A stretch of DNA of 64,000 nucleotides, taken from Hormiphora californensis (taxonomy: Eukaryota > Ctenophora > Tentaculata > Cydippida > Pleurobrachiidae). Where the stretch lies: positions 6,459,059-6,523,058 of the forward strand of contig CM035360.1 in NCBI GenBank assembly GCA_020137815.1, written 5' to 3'. Positions 1 through 11,631 of the stretch are shown here, one piece after another. The stretch's first letter is position 1. Each line of letters begins with the position of its first letter. The notes beneath the pieces are model-generated. The model had not been told where the DNA came from. It saw only the letters and a program-made list of their open reading frames with translations, and did not search any database. The translations under genes were made by a program, and so were the position numbers.

Positions 1-3000
1 AGGATGGAAGATGTGCTCTATGGGTCATCTTGAGCTATTAAAATTCCACGACCATCAGTAGTTCCTAGAAATAAGTCCTCAGGAGCATCTTACCTGCATT
101 ATGGCATCCACTTTTGAGGAGCTGAGGTTGGCAAACCACCGATCCTTCTCAGCCTCAACTCTCGCCATTATCAGCTTGTGGTTGTTATCCTGAAATATTA
201 TAATAGTGGCGATAAGAACACAATTAGTAATGCACTGTGTGGGTCCTGATTGAGGTCCGGTACTGGAAACGTTGGACCTGAGAAGTTTGTCTATAGCTCT
301 CAAGTTACCAGACAGTATTACACTGCCACATGTGTGGGGGACATGTCGTGACATGTGTCACAGCTGCAGCAGTTGTCGTATGAAGACATGTCGATACTAG
401 AGAACGGAGGAAGTAAAGCCACAGTCCTATTGCTGTCAAATTATTGCACAGGGTAAGCTAATTATGGTGGCAGTGAAATATGATGGCACTAATTAATGTA
501 TAATTAGTACTGATTAGCCATGAATGATGGATGTCTACCGCTCATGCTGTACAACAGCAGTACAATACCACACTAATTATTCCTAATTTGGACCTTTCCT
601 TCCATGCAGGGTCCAAACATACCTGAGCCTTGTGTTCATCATTTAGTCGGGCGATGAGATCCTTGTGTTTCTCTATCTCTTTGTCTTTCCTTCGCTGGGC
701 TAACTCATCATTATCACTCACCTGATATTACACACACAGTTAGATAACAGGTGGAATGATATGGTGTCTAGGAAAACTGTTGTATCATCCATACCACGTA
801 TGGGAAATATATCAACTCAATATTACTACTATCATCTAATGTAGGCTACTGAACCCTCAGAATTGTATCATCAAATGAGATATACATTCTAGTAAACTGA
901 CCTCCTTGATGAGTTTCTCCAGTCTCCCCACCTCGCTCTTGTACTTGCCAGAGGGCAGGATAATATCGGAGGAGGAGAGAGCCCAGAATGTAGCGAATAG
1001 TCGCGGTGATATCTTGTCCCATATCTTTGCTGGGTAAAGCAGCTTTACCTGTGTATAACAGTGTTGTTGGTTGTCAAAAACACTAAAAAATCCGGTAACT
1101 TGATCCAGAAAAGTGCTTTGTGTCATGGAAGTATGCGTGAATGAAATTTATCATTCTATGCAGTTAGGATGATTTACCTGATCACTAAGAACAGACATGG
1201 TCTTCTCACACGCTTGAACGTACGGTTCCGGGTCTGTTGCATCAGCTTTACCCCCACAATCAGCTAGAATCTAAAAGTGGTGGGGTAGTAAAATAGGAGA
1301 AAAGTGGGTAAGAAAATTGAAAAAAGAGGAACAGGAAGAATGAGAAATAAAAAAGGAGAGGCAACAATTATGGGGGAGATTTCTTTACCTGACCACTAAG
1401 TTTAGTACGCAACAAGAAGAAAGCACTGTCCGCCTTCAAGTGATACATAGTAGACAACTCTTCAAATGAAGGCAACTTCTTCAAACTCTGATTATTGGTG
1501 GGGTTGTTGGAGAGGAATTGTCCGAGTTGGGCAAATGTGTCCTGACACTGGTCGTATAGCCGTGCAGTTAACTTGATATGCCTTTCCTCACCTGGGATAT
1601 TATTGGTGAGAATAGAAAGTAAACTAAACTTAAGTAAATTGCAAACCCTTGCTTTTGAACATAATAGTCGAGAAGAAATTTTGAGAATAAAGAATCAGGT
1701 TAAGAGTACTACATGTACCTCCGAATACAATAGACTGCCTCTGCTGGCTAGCTAGTAAACACAGTGGTATCCACATGTCATTCTTCCCCAGTGCCTCTTG
1801 TAACCTCTGATTGCTCCTCTCTGCATGCCTGATAGGTGAGAAGAATCCTGCCTCTGCGAACAGCACGGTACCACCACACACAGCTTCTAGCTGGGAATCT
1901 GTCACCTCTTCAGAGATCTCAATACCGCTCATTCTGTGTATCACCTAGAGAGGGGAAATACACCTTAGCAGTTAGTACATTGATCTACCGGACCCTCACA
2001 GACGGTGTGAGCCACACAACCTTGTACATTCAACTTGCAACTGAGCAATAACTAGTTATTTAATAATCGAACCTCTTTAAGAATCAGAAGATCAGTGCTC
2101 TTGTTCGCCTTTAACTGGTTGACTATGTACTGCAGTAGAGAATCCAACTCAATGTTGTACTTCTTGTAAATGTGCCCACAGAATGTGGCAAGGACCTGAA
2201 ACAGGGTCAATGGATAAAGAAATAGCAGGGAGATGTGAGAGAGGGTCGAGCAAGGCAAGGGAAGGATGAAACTGGGAGCAACGTAACACCGAGTGTCGGT
2301 GCGAGTTTGAATGGGTGCTGTGGGCGCGATAGAATGCACGCCTCCCTATTGCTAGTTTCAAGTGCTGAAATGTGATGCTTTGTAAATAGTTAGAAACGGT
2401 GCGCGCGGGGCGGGAAAACTCTTTGGAAGACCCTGAGTGTCTCTGGGTTTTGGGGCAAAAGTGATTAGCTGGGACAGTTCAGGAGTGAGATTTCGTTACG
2501 AGTTCGGTTGACGGTTTAACAAAATAATGGCCTTGCTATTTGCACAATTTAACAAACCTGGAACCACCACGCAATATTGGTATCATCCTCTTTCTGTTTT
2601 GCTTTGTCAGGATCAGATAGGGCCTCTATTATGCAATAGGATAAGACATCTAGACTCATCAGACCCACATATCTGAAGGAAAGGGAGGTCAGTGAAAGGG
2701 AAATACTAGACTATGAATAAGGATCAACTGATATTAACCGCATAGTTGATCTGGAATTTGTTTTTCTCACTCAGGGTGTAGAACGTATCTGGATATAACT
2801 CCAGAAGAATTAGCCCACCCCATCCCCCTCCACAACCCCCCCCCCCCTCCACAACTCACTTTAGGGCGTTAACAATGGGTAGAATCATGTTATCATAACG
2901 TTGTATTTGGAATAGGACCAACTCAAATATAATGCCGGGGTTGCAGTGTGCCACACGACCTATCTGTCGGCCAAATAACTTGACATTCTCTTTTGTTAGT

Positions 3001-5942
3001 CGCTTTAGAATGTACCTGGAATAAGAAGAGAGCGTGTTTAGAATGTACTACCTGAGATAAAAGTGTATCAGTTAAACGATTTAATTGGTGATAGAATGGG
3101 ATGGAACGTTCTATAATTTTAGCAGCAGAGTGGGGAAGAAGAAAACTACTTCACTCATGATTTTAGTAAACTAATCCTTACTTGCTAGTGCTAATAGTCT
3201 CAGCCTTGGTGACAATCAACAAGGGATTCTTGACATAGCTGACATTCTTCCACTTAGCGTACAGCCTGAACCGCACGTGATAGGGAAAGTGCTTTAGGTA
3301 GTCCCAGAGAAGAGCAGTAAAGTTGAAGGAGTAGTTTAGACGGGCTAGAGAGGGCAGGATAACATCACTAGTCACCGTCATGATTTGCCTGATAGGGAGA
3401 GAGAGGTTAGTAGGAGAGGTTAGTAGGAGAGGTTAGTAGGAGAGGTTAACCTGGGTCATATACAGGGTGGTTCATAAATTATGAACCAACATGTAGACTC
3501 AAAACTTCAAAACAAAATCATTCCAGAAAACTACAAGGTTTGACTCAGTGTTTACAGCACCAAACTTCAGTTATATCCCTTACCCGACCATAGCATCAGT
3601 GAGAAGATCTTCACTGTGTTCAGCTATGTAGAAGTTGAACATCCGGAGAACCTTGGTAAAGAGGATAGGGTTCTGAGCCAGATAGGGACCAAGACGGAGG
3701 AGGGGAGTTAGGACCAGTGTCCCAAATTCCTCCCAATTAGTAACCTGCAGATGGAATTATTGCATTATGTTTCATAATGATGTGTTTCCTTGCCAAGCTA
3801 GACTGCCACTCGCAGGGTTGAACAAAACAAGTGTCTAGAGATATTCATACCTGCTGATCCTTGGGGATTTCCTTTACAGGTTTAACACTGATCACAGGAG
3901 ATATCTTGCCCTTGTAGAACTCGTGTATGCGCCATGATATCAGAGCAAAGAGGGCCTCTCGTCCCTGAGGTGAAAAAAGGATAAACAGATGTGACTGAGC
4001 TAGATAGTAAAATGACTAGTCTGTGGTCTGACTAGTATCTGGGAATTACCATGAATTCATTACCTTAGGATTATCAGCTACACTGAATGGTGGTAGAAGT
4101 TGTATCAGGTCATCTGCATCTAGCCAGCATCCCAACTCTATCAGAGCCACACACAAACTAACCTAGATACATGATATACAGTGTGTTTAGTGAACTGGGT
4201 GGTACTGCAGTAGTCATCCCAAAATTACTACTTCTCAGTACATAGTTGATGACGCCTGACACATAGTTCAAAGCTATTGATTCTTAATTGAATTTTAGTG
4301 CTGTTAATCATTGTTTTTCATTAATTCCCAGTACCTTTTGATTTTCAGTAGGAGTGGCATCTTGTTTTTTGTTCTTGGAGCTCCCTCCCTCCTCGTCACC
4401 CTCATCTTTGTTCAGAGATACCGTTGTAAGGGACCGTGCCTGGAAAACAAAAATATGAGCAGAGAGTCACGGAAGGCATAATGGGGGAGCATCAAGCCTT
4501 CAAGGAGACACAAGAAATAATAAACTGGGAGAATTACCTTTTCCCTGGCATCAGCAAGTTTCTTGTTGTATCCAGCCTTCATGTCCTCAAATGAGGGACC
4601 CAGTTGAGAGTATAGTTCGTGTAGGTCTAGTAGTCCCTTTCTGATGAGAAGAGCTGCTATCCGGAACAAGCTATCAGGGGTGCCTTCAGTGTCATTCTGA
4701 GAAGGTTGGTGTTGTGTTTTACTTGGCTGAGTTGTGCTGTATCTCGCAAAATCAACCGAAGAACTTGGAATTGGTTGAGCGAATTCAACAGAAAACTACT
4801 CCCTTTCTTACCTCGTAGAATGCAAAGTTGAACCCCAACATGTTTGCTAAGGTATCATCCTGTTTAGGAAACAAGTGAACCAGCTCAAGGAAGAAGTCAT
4901 TCTTATCTGGATAGTTCTGCCATGTCTCCAGAATCAGGTCCAGGACACGGTTTGGATCCAGGTCAAACCTGGGGAAATCAGGAGAGATCAGATGAGTGAA
5001 AAGTAAAAACTGATCATATCATCAAGTTTTTGTTTGCCCATGTTACATGTTTTGACAATGACCCATTACAAATTAAATCCCTATCTCACCGTCCAATAAG
5101 TTTGAGAAGGTGATCCATCATGTGTTGAGGGGTGGGTGGGGGATTAGCCAGTTCGGTTATCAGTTTATTATATCCCTCATTCTCCTCCCTCAACAGGTTG
5201 AACTTCTGCTGTTTATAGAACAACTTGGTCCGTGTCCGCACATATCTGGTAAGAAGAAGGGTGGTGAGAGGCAGAAACAAGAGAAAAAGGAGCTTATAAT
5301 TGGATCGAGGTGGTATTTACTATTTTTTAAAACGGGGGATCAAATCATGGCGGCAGCTTACTTAGTGTTGAACTGTTTGCTATTTCCAATAAGTTTCAGC
5401 CTTTCCAACGTTTCATACTCTAGTCTTTCTTTGAGAACCTGTAGACAGAGAAATAAAATCTACGTTAAAATCTAAACCAAAACATATCGGCGGGAAAAAA
5501 ATACCTTTTTACACCCACTTCTTATTGCAATAACAATCTCATTCCCCTAATAATACCTCTTGTTTGATGCTCTTGGTGACAGTCTCTAGGATCTTGATGA
5601 AGGTCTCTCTATCCTTGACATCTTCCTTAGTAGAACTCTCTATGTCCAACACAGCAAACATATCAGCAATATCAATCTGAGAACAATAATGTGGTATCCT
5701 CAAAACACAATCAATCCTGTTCAACAATTGTCTAAACTTCTTTATCTTCTTTATTTTGACAATTAGATAAATACTGAAAGTTGTCCCATTTTCTAAGTTC
5801 TTTTTTGTCCTATTTTCTAAGTCCTATATACCTGCTGCTCAAGATTGTTGAGGTTTCCCTTTATGAAGGTAGTCACCTCCTCGACCTTCACTTTCTCTGA
5901 GTAACACTCCTGGAACATCCGGTAGAGCTTCCGAGTGTCCAT
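1..5942 (-). CDS. THOC2: THO complex subunit 2 (partial, C-terminus off the left edge)
   Basis: THOC2 is the large scaffold subunit of the nuclear THO/TREX complex, which couples transcription to mRNA export. About twenty exons can be read with GT-AG junctions, roughly at 5942-5832, 5676-5557, 5440-5361, 5246-5091, 4970-4812, 4699-4540, 4440-4333, 4163-4066, 3964-3852, 3745-3586, 3389-3180, 3017-2862, 2672-2561, 2195-2073, 1945-1706, 1592-1389, 1271-1178, 1049-902, 721-622 and 190-95. Diagnostic stretches include [19 protein letters not shown] (exon 4), [11 protein letters not shown] (exon 5), [10 protein letters not shown] (exon 12), [17 protein letters not shown] (exon 14), GIEISEEVT and LCLLASQQR (exon 15), and [17 protein letters not shown] (exon 18). 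All follow the vertebrate protein in order. The basic C-terminal tail lies outside the window. The start at 5942 is the first ATG of the exon, and animal homologues have some 40 more N-terminal residues, so a further 5' exon is possible. No frame breaks were seen. Confidence 0.95.
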
Positions 5943-6712
5943 GGTGTGTGTGGGAACTATATCTGCAGGGGTGGGTTAGTGGTGTGTGGGAACTATATCG
6001 ACAGGGGTGGGTTAGTGGTGTGTGGGAACTATATCGGCAGGGGTGGGTTAGTGGTGTGTGGGAACTATATCGGCAGGGGTGGGTTAGTGGTGTGTGGGAA
6101 CTATATCGGCAGGGGTGGGTTAGCGGTGTGTGTGTGGGAACTATATCGGCAGGGGTGGGTTAGTGTTGTGTGGGAACTATATCGACAGGGGTGGGTTAGT
6201 GGTGTGTGGGAACTATATCGGCAGGGGTGGGTTAGTGATGTGTGGGAACTATATCGGCAGTGGTGGGTTAGTGGTGTGTGGGAACTATATCGGCAGTGGT
6301 GGGTTAGTGGTGTGTGGGAACTATATCGGCAGTGGTGGGTTAGTGGTGTGTGGGAACTATATCGGCAGGGGTGGGTTAGTGGTGTGTGGGAACTATATCG
6401 ACAGGGGTGGGTTAGTGGTGTGTGGGAACTATATCGGCAGGGGTGGGTTAGTGGTGTGTGGGAACTATATCGGCAGGGGTGGGTTAGTGGTGTGTGGGAA
6501 CTATATCGGCAGGGGTGGGTTAGTGGTGTGTGGGAACTATATCGACAGGGGTGGGTTAGTGGTGTGTGGGAACTATATCGACAGGGGTGGGTTAGTGGTG
6601 TGTGGGAACTATATCGGCAGGGTGGGTTAGTGGGAACTATATCTGCAGGGGTGGGTTAGTGGTGTGTGTGGGAACTATATCGACAGGGGTGGGTTAGTGG
6701 TGTGTGGGAACT
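5943..6712. repeat. 36-bp minisatellite abutting the THOC2 start
   Basis: About 21 head-to-tail copies of a 36-bp unit (core GGGAACTATATCGGCAGG followed by GGTGGGTTAGTG) run from the base next to the THOC2 ATG. Because 36 is a multiple of three, long apparent ORFs (237, 166 and 71 codons) appear on the plus strand. They are low-complexity artefacts. On the minus strand each unit is C-rich and contains TATAG followed by TTCCC. The unit nearest THOC2, and one near 6640, read CTGCAG where the others read CTGCCG, giving a better splice acceptor. Confidence 0.95.
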
Positions 6713-7064
6713 GGGTAATTAGCGGGGGATATCATTGCAGCGTACAAATGGAGCTAAAAGGGATTGGGTTGCTAGGACGGTAGACACTGAGAGAAACAAG
6801 TTGTTAAAAAGTCAAAAATGAGGTAAAAATTTAGAAAATCAAAAATAAATGAGCATACAGTTCGTTGATTATTGATTAGCTTTCGTATGAAATAAATCTA
6901 TAAAATAAATTGATTAAAAATATGCATTAAAAAGTATATAAATTGATTGAAATTCCTCTCCTTTGATAATTCCGGCGCCCGATTAAAATAAAAATAATTG
7001 ATTAATGATTATATAATGTTGTAATAAATTGTTAAAACAGTTAACCCTAACTCCACCACACAGG
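6713..7064. other. AT-rich spacer between THOC2 and the zinc-finger gene
   Basis: This is AT-rich intergenic DNA holding the presumed upstream flank of THOC2 and the 3' flank of the zinc-finger gene, both on the minus strand. No ORF, RNA or repeat was recognised. Confidence 0.6.
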
Positions 7065-8071
7065 TTAACACACGTTAACAAAGTCTTTCCTGTGGGGGCA
7101 GGTAAGCTCATGTTTCGATCTATCACCAGCATAACTAAACAGCTCCTCACAAAAGGTGGAAATGGTTTCTCGCCCGTGTGCCTCCTCTTGTGATGCGCCA
7201 CCCCAGATCTCCGGGTGAACCTCGCCCCACAAATATCACATTGATGTTCGGGAAACTTTGTGATGTGAAGTTTCTTGTGCTGGTCTCGAGTTCCAAAGTG
7301 TTTAAACCGCATGTCACATTGATCACACGGGAAAGGCTTCTCATCAGTGTGAACGGTTTGGTGTTTCTGAAGGACACACTTGTGATCGAATGACATGGGG
7401 CAGTCCTCACATTTAAACTTTTTCAGGGGATGGTCCGTTCTGATGTGTTGGTAGAGTGCCTCCTGGGTGGTACACCGGGTTTTACAATTCTTCAGATTAC
7501 AATGAAACATCTTCATCGTGCTGTGAACTATTTCCTCGTGTTGCTTACAGGCGTTATTTGTATTGAAACCTCTCCCACACTCCCCACATTTGAATGGTTT
7601 GTCAACACGGTGGGATGCCTTGTGTGCAGCAAGATCAGCCGGACCTTGAAACGTCATCACACACTCATCACACTGTTGCTTTCTTACAGGGTGTTCCTTT
7701 CTGATGTGTTCATTTAGTTGGTCTTGTGAGGGTTTCCATATTGTACAACCTTTCATTCTGCAGCGAACATAGCATGTGTTAGGGTCATCTACCCTCTCCA
7801 AAGTACTGTTGTTGGATGTAGAGACTGTGGTTTTTGAAGCCTTTCTCTTTCCATTCTGATTCTCCTTGTCTTTATCGCTATCACTAAGATCGGTGGGGGT
7901 GTCACTACTGTCACTACTGTCATAATAATCTCTCAGCCTCTTGTTTTTGTATTTCCAACCAATCAGAGCACCAGTATCATCATCATATTTCATAATCAGT
8001 GCCCTCCCATTCTCATCTCTTCCTCCTGATTTAACAATGTTCCTCTTCTTCTTCTTTCTCCCTCGTGGCAT
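7065..8071 (-). CDS. C2H2 zinc-finger protein, TFIIIA-like finger array
   Basis: This is a single-exon nuclear DNA- or RNA-binding protein. It has a basic N-terminus (MPRGRKKKKR), then an acidic, Ser/Asp-rich linker, then seven C2H2 fingers. The fingers begin near CRMKGCTIW, QQCDECVMTF, FKCGECGRGF, FHCNLKNC, FKCEDCPMSF, FPCDQCDMRF and HQCDICGARF, and the last is followed by the canonical linker HTGEKPF. Mixed CX4C and CX2C spacing is as in TFIIIA-type proteins, but orthology to TFIIIA is not established. Around 7160 the frame appears to slip by one base (one missing or two extra). The shifted frame gives FCEELFSYAGDRSKHELTC and ends at a TAA at 7065-7067, which looks like a degenerate eighth finger. 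The unshifted frame runs on to 6983 with non-finger sequence. Confidence 0.85.
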
Positions 8072-8331
8072 AGCTAGACAGTGTAAGGGTTGTTAATTTT
8101 CGAAATTACCAGTTGGGCTATTAAACGTTAATCACGACATATTAATTGGATTGTTAATTGGCAAGATAACGATAACAAAACAAGGAGACGAGGTGTTTTG
8201 GATAACGTGTGGGTGATAAATTAAATTGTAATTAAAAATAGAGATACGGTTTAGAAATTTGAAATAAAACAATGTAAAAATAACCCGCGTCCATTACACC
8301 TTTTATCGACCTATAAGATTGTAAAACTGTC

Positions 8332-8503
8332 TGGTAACCTCACCAGTACACAACTAAACAGGTAACCTCACCAGTATTCAACTAAACAGGTAACCTCACC
8401 AGTATTCAACTAAACAGGTAACCTCACCAGTATTCAACTAAACAGGTAACCTCACCAGTATTCAACTAAACAGGTAACCTCACCAGTATTCAACTAAACA
8501 GTC
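8332..8503. repeat. 28-bp tandem repeat
   Basis: About six copies of a 28-bp unit (GGTAACCTCACCAGTATTCA plus ACTAAACA) lie between the zinc-finger gene and NSMCE1. The first copy is slightly diverged. The rest of the 8072-8552 spacer is AT-rich with nothing recognised. Confidence 0.9.
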
Positions 8504-8552
8504 CAATCTCCCTAGTCCCTACCCACTTTTCTTCCTTCTACTAGTTCTTTCC

Positions 8553-9664
8553 TTATTTTATGTCCCACTGGGTCTTGCAGGAGGGACACCTCACATTTAA
8601 ACTGCCACTATTATTGAAGAGGCGCTGTTTGCAGTGCCCATGAAATTTGCAGTTACAGCTGTCACACCGGCTGCCGTACACACAGAGCGTCTTGCACAGT
8701 TGACAGTTCGTTACATGGTCATGATACACTGATTGTATGTACTGGCTCAGTTCAATCGTAACACGAGGTCCCAGCTGGAAAGAGTTGTTTTTCCGGTCTT
8801 CAATCAACCATCTGGAGAGAAGAAGGGTTGTTAAAATTAGGAGATATCCTTGTTCAAGGACTTGTTTAATTCTGTGCGTGGGGTCCCCGGAAGGGGTTCA
8901 CGCCCATGGCAACCAAATCAAATCAATTCACACCTCACCTTTCAGATACCCATCCTCGTAGGAGATCCTTGGCGTGTTGGTATGTCATCTTCTTACCCTC
9001 CGCCAGGTTGTTACACAATGTGAGGCAGTCGGTGCTCTTCAAGGAGCCGTCCGCAGATACAACCATCTGCTCTATGATCCGACCTGAAGACAAATAATAA
9101 TCAATCAGTTGATTTAAAAAGCAGGAGAGTACGAGTGTGACGTAACATAGAAAATAGGTGACATAAGTTGGACCCCAATTTACCGGCCCCTAATTTACCT
9201 CTCCCAATTTAACTTGTGTGTGTTACTTACGGAAGAAAGCGAAATCAAGGGCGGTGTAGTTAGTACAAAGTTTCGAATTCTCGTCCTCCTGTGTATTGAC
9301 GAAGCAGTAGAACTCCTTCCCAGTTACCTCACAGAGGCCCACCCTAATCTCCAGGAACAGCTTGGAGAGGGACGTGTTCATGAATGTGACCTGATCACGC
9401 AGCTCCTTATCGACATCGTACCGCCGAGCTGAGGGAGGAGAGGGGTTAACACCAAAATAACAACCTAACTATAAACCAAACTGACATTAATATACTTTAT
9501 GTAATCAGCAAATAATCATTGAGTCAATTTGTGTTGAATTTGATTTAATTACCAGCGGCTTCAGTGCATTTAGTAAAGAGTTCCCTGGCCTCTTTGGAGG
9601 TAACGATTCTTCTTGCCGCCATGGTCTGGATGAACATGTGGTGTTCCGTACTTAGTCGCACCAT
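8553..9664 (-). CDS. NSMCE1: SMC5/6 complex subunit NSE1 (RING-like ubiquitin ligase)
   Basis: NSE1 is the RING-type subunit of the SMC5/6 complex, working with NSE3 and NSE4 in DNA repair and chromosome maintenance. Four exons are seen at about 9664-9553, 9430-9231, 9083-8948 and 8813-8553. Exon 1 starts MVRLSTEHHMFIQTMAARR, the winged-helix N-terminus of the family. Exon 2 holds KLFLEIRVGLCEVTGKEFYC and TALDFAFFR. The last exon carries the variant C4HC3 RING: CQLC, then CDSC-NCKFHGHC, then CPSC, ending in a short WDIK tail. The total of about 238 residues is close to the family length. It lies 208 bases downstream of ROMO1 on the same strand. CTCTAG/TATCAG acceptor-like sites sit within about 40 bases upstream of the ATG. 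Confidence 0.9.
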
Positions 9665-9872
9665 GATACTGATACTAGAGAATACTAGAGGATATTGTTT
9701 GGATTATTTTCCTGGGACGGAGATATCGCTAGGGAGGAGGTTAGAGAGAGGTTTAGTTACCTTGCTCACTATTATGGGTAGTGAAACTCATAAAACTGTG
9801 AACCATGTGTTCAATAAGTTATCAAAAAGGGAGAGAATCGTACAAAAGTTAAACACAAGAAAGTCCATTTTC

Positions 9873-10271
9873 TCAGCATCTGAAAGCGCCTGCGACCGCC
9901 ATAAAAGTTCCAAAGGTTCCACCCGAGGAGAGCATAGTTCGACCTAACTCGTCAATCAACTTCCTTCCCCTTAGTCCAGCCCTGAAATGATGAAAATATA
10001 TGTTAATTTTGCAGACATCCAACCTTTTCTTCTTCTTTTTCTTACATCCAAATTATTTTATTTTAACAAGATAGTAGAGACTGGTGTGAATAATGGAACC
10101 AACAACATCCAACTTATTTTAACTTATTTCAAAGTTCTAATAATGATTGTACCTGAATGCACCATAAGATCCCAGAACAACTCCAACTGAGCCACCCAGA
10201 ATGAAGCCCGTCATGGCCATTTGTTTGACCTTGTCAAAACAGGAGACTTCCACCCGTTGGGCACCGGTCAT
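9873..10271 (-). CDS. ROMO1: Reactive oxygen species modulator 1 / Mgr2 homologue
   Basis: This is a small inner-mitochondrial-membrane protein of the TIM23 translocase (ROMO1 in animals, Mgr2 in yeast). Two exons, 10271-10153 and 9981-9873, join at GT-AG sites to give 75 residues against 79 in human. Visible features are VSCFDKVK near the N-terminus, a Gly-rich membrane helix (MTGFILGGSVGVVLGS), the AGLRGRKLIDELGRTM loop, and the highly conserved end SSGGTFGTFMAVAGAFRC. The exons are too short to stand out as ORFs. It sits 143 bases downstream of the next minus-strand gene and 208 bases upstream of NSMCE1. CTGTAG lies a few bases before the ATG. Confidence 0.93.
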
Positions 10272-10414
10272 ACCTACTACAGATTAGAGAATATTAATTA
10301 GATCAATAATTGACAAAATCAACAACAAGATAAAAGATAAGAAATAAGTTAAAATATCGTACAATAAATTAAAACATATTTTGATTTAAAAAACAACAAC
10401 CCTGTTTGTCTCTT

Positions 10415-11064
10415 TCAGTACCGAGCAAGAACTGCCGTCGCGAACAGTGCATTTTCGACCATAACCAACGTCCAATCACTTCCCAACTTTTTAGCTTTCT
10501 TACTCACAAGTTCCCTAAACTTTTCGAATTGTGGCATTGTGTACTTTCTTGGTAAACCAACTACTGCATCCATAGCTTCGTCAGACATGAAGGGGACTTT
10601 GTCAGGGGATGCAATCGATAAAATAAGGCTCGCAGTAGCAGGTCCAACTCCACTCAGCTCAGTTAGAGTTTTCATAGCACCTGTCACATCGGATTCGTCA
10701 AACAGTTGTTTCAACGCTTTGGAGGACACATCTCGAACTGTTTTATCTGAGTTTCGTTTTATAAGTCCCATGAGAGTGGCACGAAATTGCCCTCGCTGTA
10801 ACTTCCATACCATCAGTCTTATTAATTGATCAAGGGTCATTTCACCATCTGACTTCAAGGATTTTGCCAGAGTTTTCTCAAGCCAAGAGTCTGTTTTAAG
10901 AAACGATTCTTTTGATATTTTGACTGTGCATTTGAAAGAGTTTCGGATAATATACTTTTGCAATCAGAGTATGAATTGAGTCCATCTTCCCAGGTAGACG
11001 CTGTATTTGATTTCCACAGTTTGATCGCAGCCTCCACTCCAGGTCTCAGCTTGTCTGGAGCCAT
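10415..11064 (-). CDS. Uncharacterised helix-hairpin-helix protein
   Basis: This is a conserved-looking protein of about 205 residues with no assigned function. The N-terminal part (MAPDKLRPGVEAAIKLWKSN) and the main part lie in two frames that meet near 10,965. The main part has a central helical segment (LIRLMVWKLQRGQFR) and a clear helix-hairpin-helix motif (LSGVGPATASLILSI) followed by VPFMSDEAMDAVVGLP. That motif occurs in DNA glycosylase-like folds, but the catalytic Lys/Asp pattern of glycosylases is not evident. I believe similar proteins exist in fish and fungi, but cannot confirm this here. The two frames can be joined either by a 1-base indel or by removing a 32-base GT-AG segment (GTATAT...CACAG), which would be exceptionally short for an intron. 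Confidence 0.6.
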
Positions 11065-11631
11065 TCAATCGTGCCCAGTGCTGCATGAATCATAAAATAT
11101 TTTGTGGGTAGACAACGGACATACAATGTTCTACTTCAGTGGTCCCCCGAACCCACTGAAGTCTAAACCAAAGGCAAAAACGGAAAACCAATCAAGTATT
11201 TTTTGCCGTTTATTGGTCCTCAAGGATTAAATTTACTGTTTTTCATGGCTCAAACGATAGTAATTTTAATGCAGTCACCATTGGCTCGCACTGAGACCAA
11301 AAAAAGGCGGGTTTGAGATTTTCAGACGTCAAAAAGTTCTTTTTTCGAGAGCTTTTTTTCTGATTTTGATTTTTATTTGCAAAATCAAAATTTTGATCTT
11401 CAGCTTCAGTCCTGCGCGGCGCGGCGCTGCAATATTTGTTTTTTCAGCGCGCTCCATTAAAGCAGCGCGCAAAAAAGAAAACTTGCCGCAAAATTTCGTA
11501 CTGAATTTACTCCGCAAGACATCGTTACTGCAGCAACAGTTTCCCGGAAATTAATCTTTTCAACTGTTGACTTAGTCAAACAAACAAACTTAGTCATATT
11601 CACTGTTTGTGTTTGCTTTTGTGTCACGAGC
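11065..11631. promoter_or_regulatory. Divergent intergenic region (putative bidirectional promoter)
   Basis: This 567-base spacer separates a minus-strand gene starting at 11,064 from a plus-strand gene starting at 11,632, so it must hold both promoters. It contains an inverted repeat CTTCAGTGG...CCACTGAAG near 11,140 and a GC-rich CGCGGCGCGGCGC patch near 11,420. No TATA box or other defined element was recognised. Confidence 0.4.

Noticed and set aside
5946-6659. 237-codon plus-strand ORF of repeated WELYRQGWVSGV units
   Set aside because: It exists only because a 36-bp minisatellite keeps all frames open. There is no start context or splice support, and it lies against the THOC2 start.
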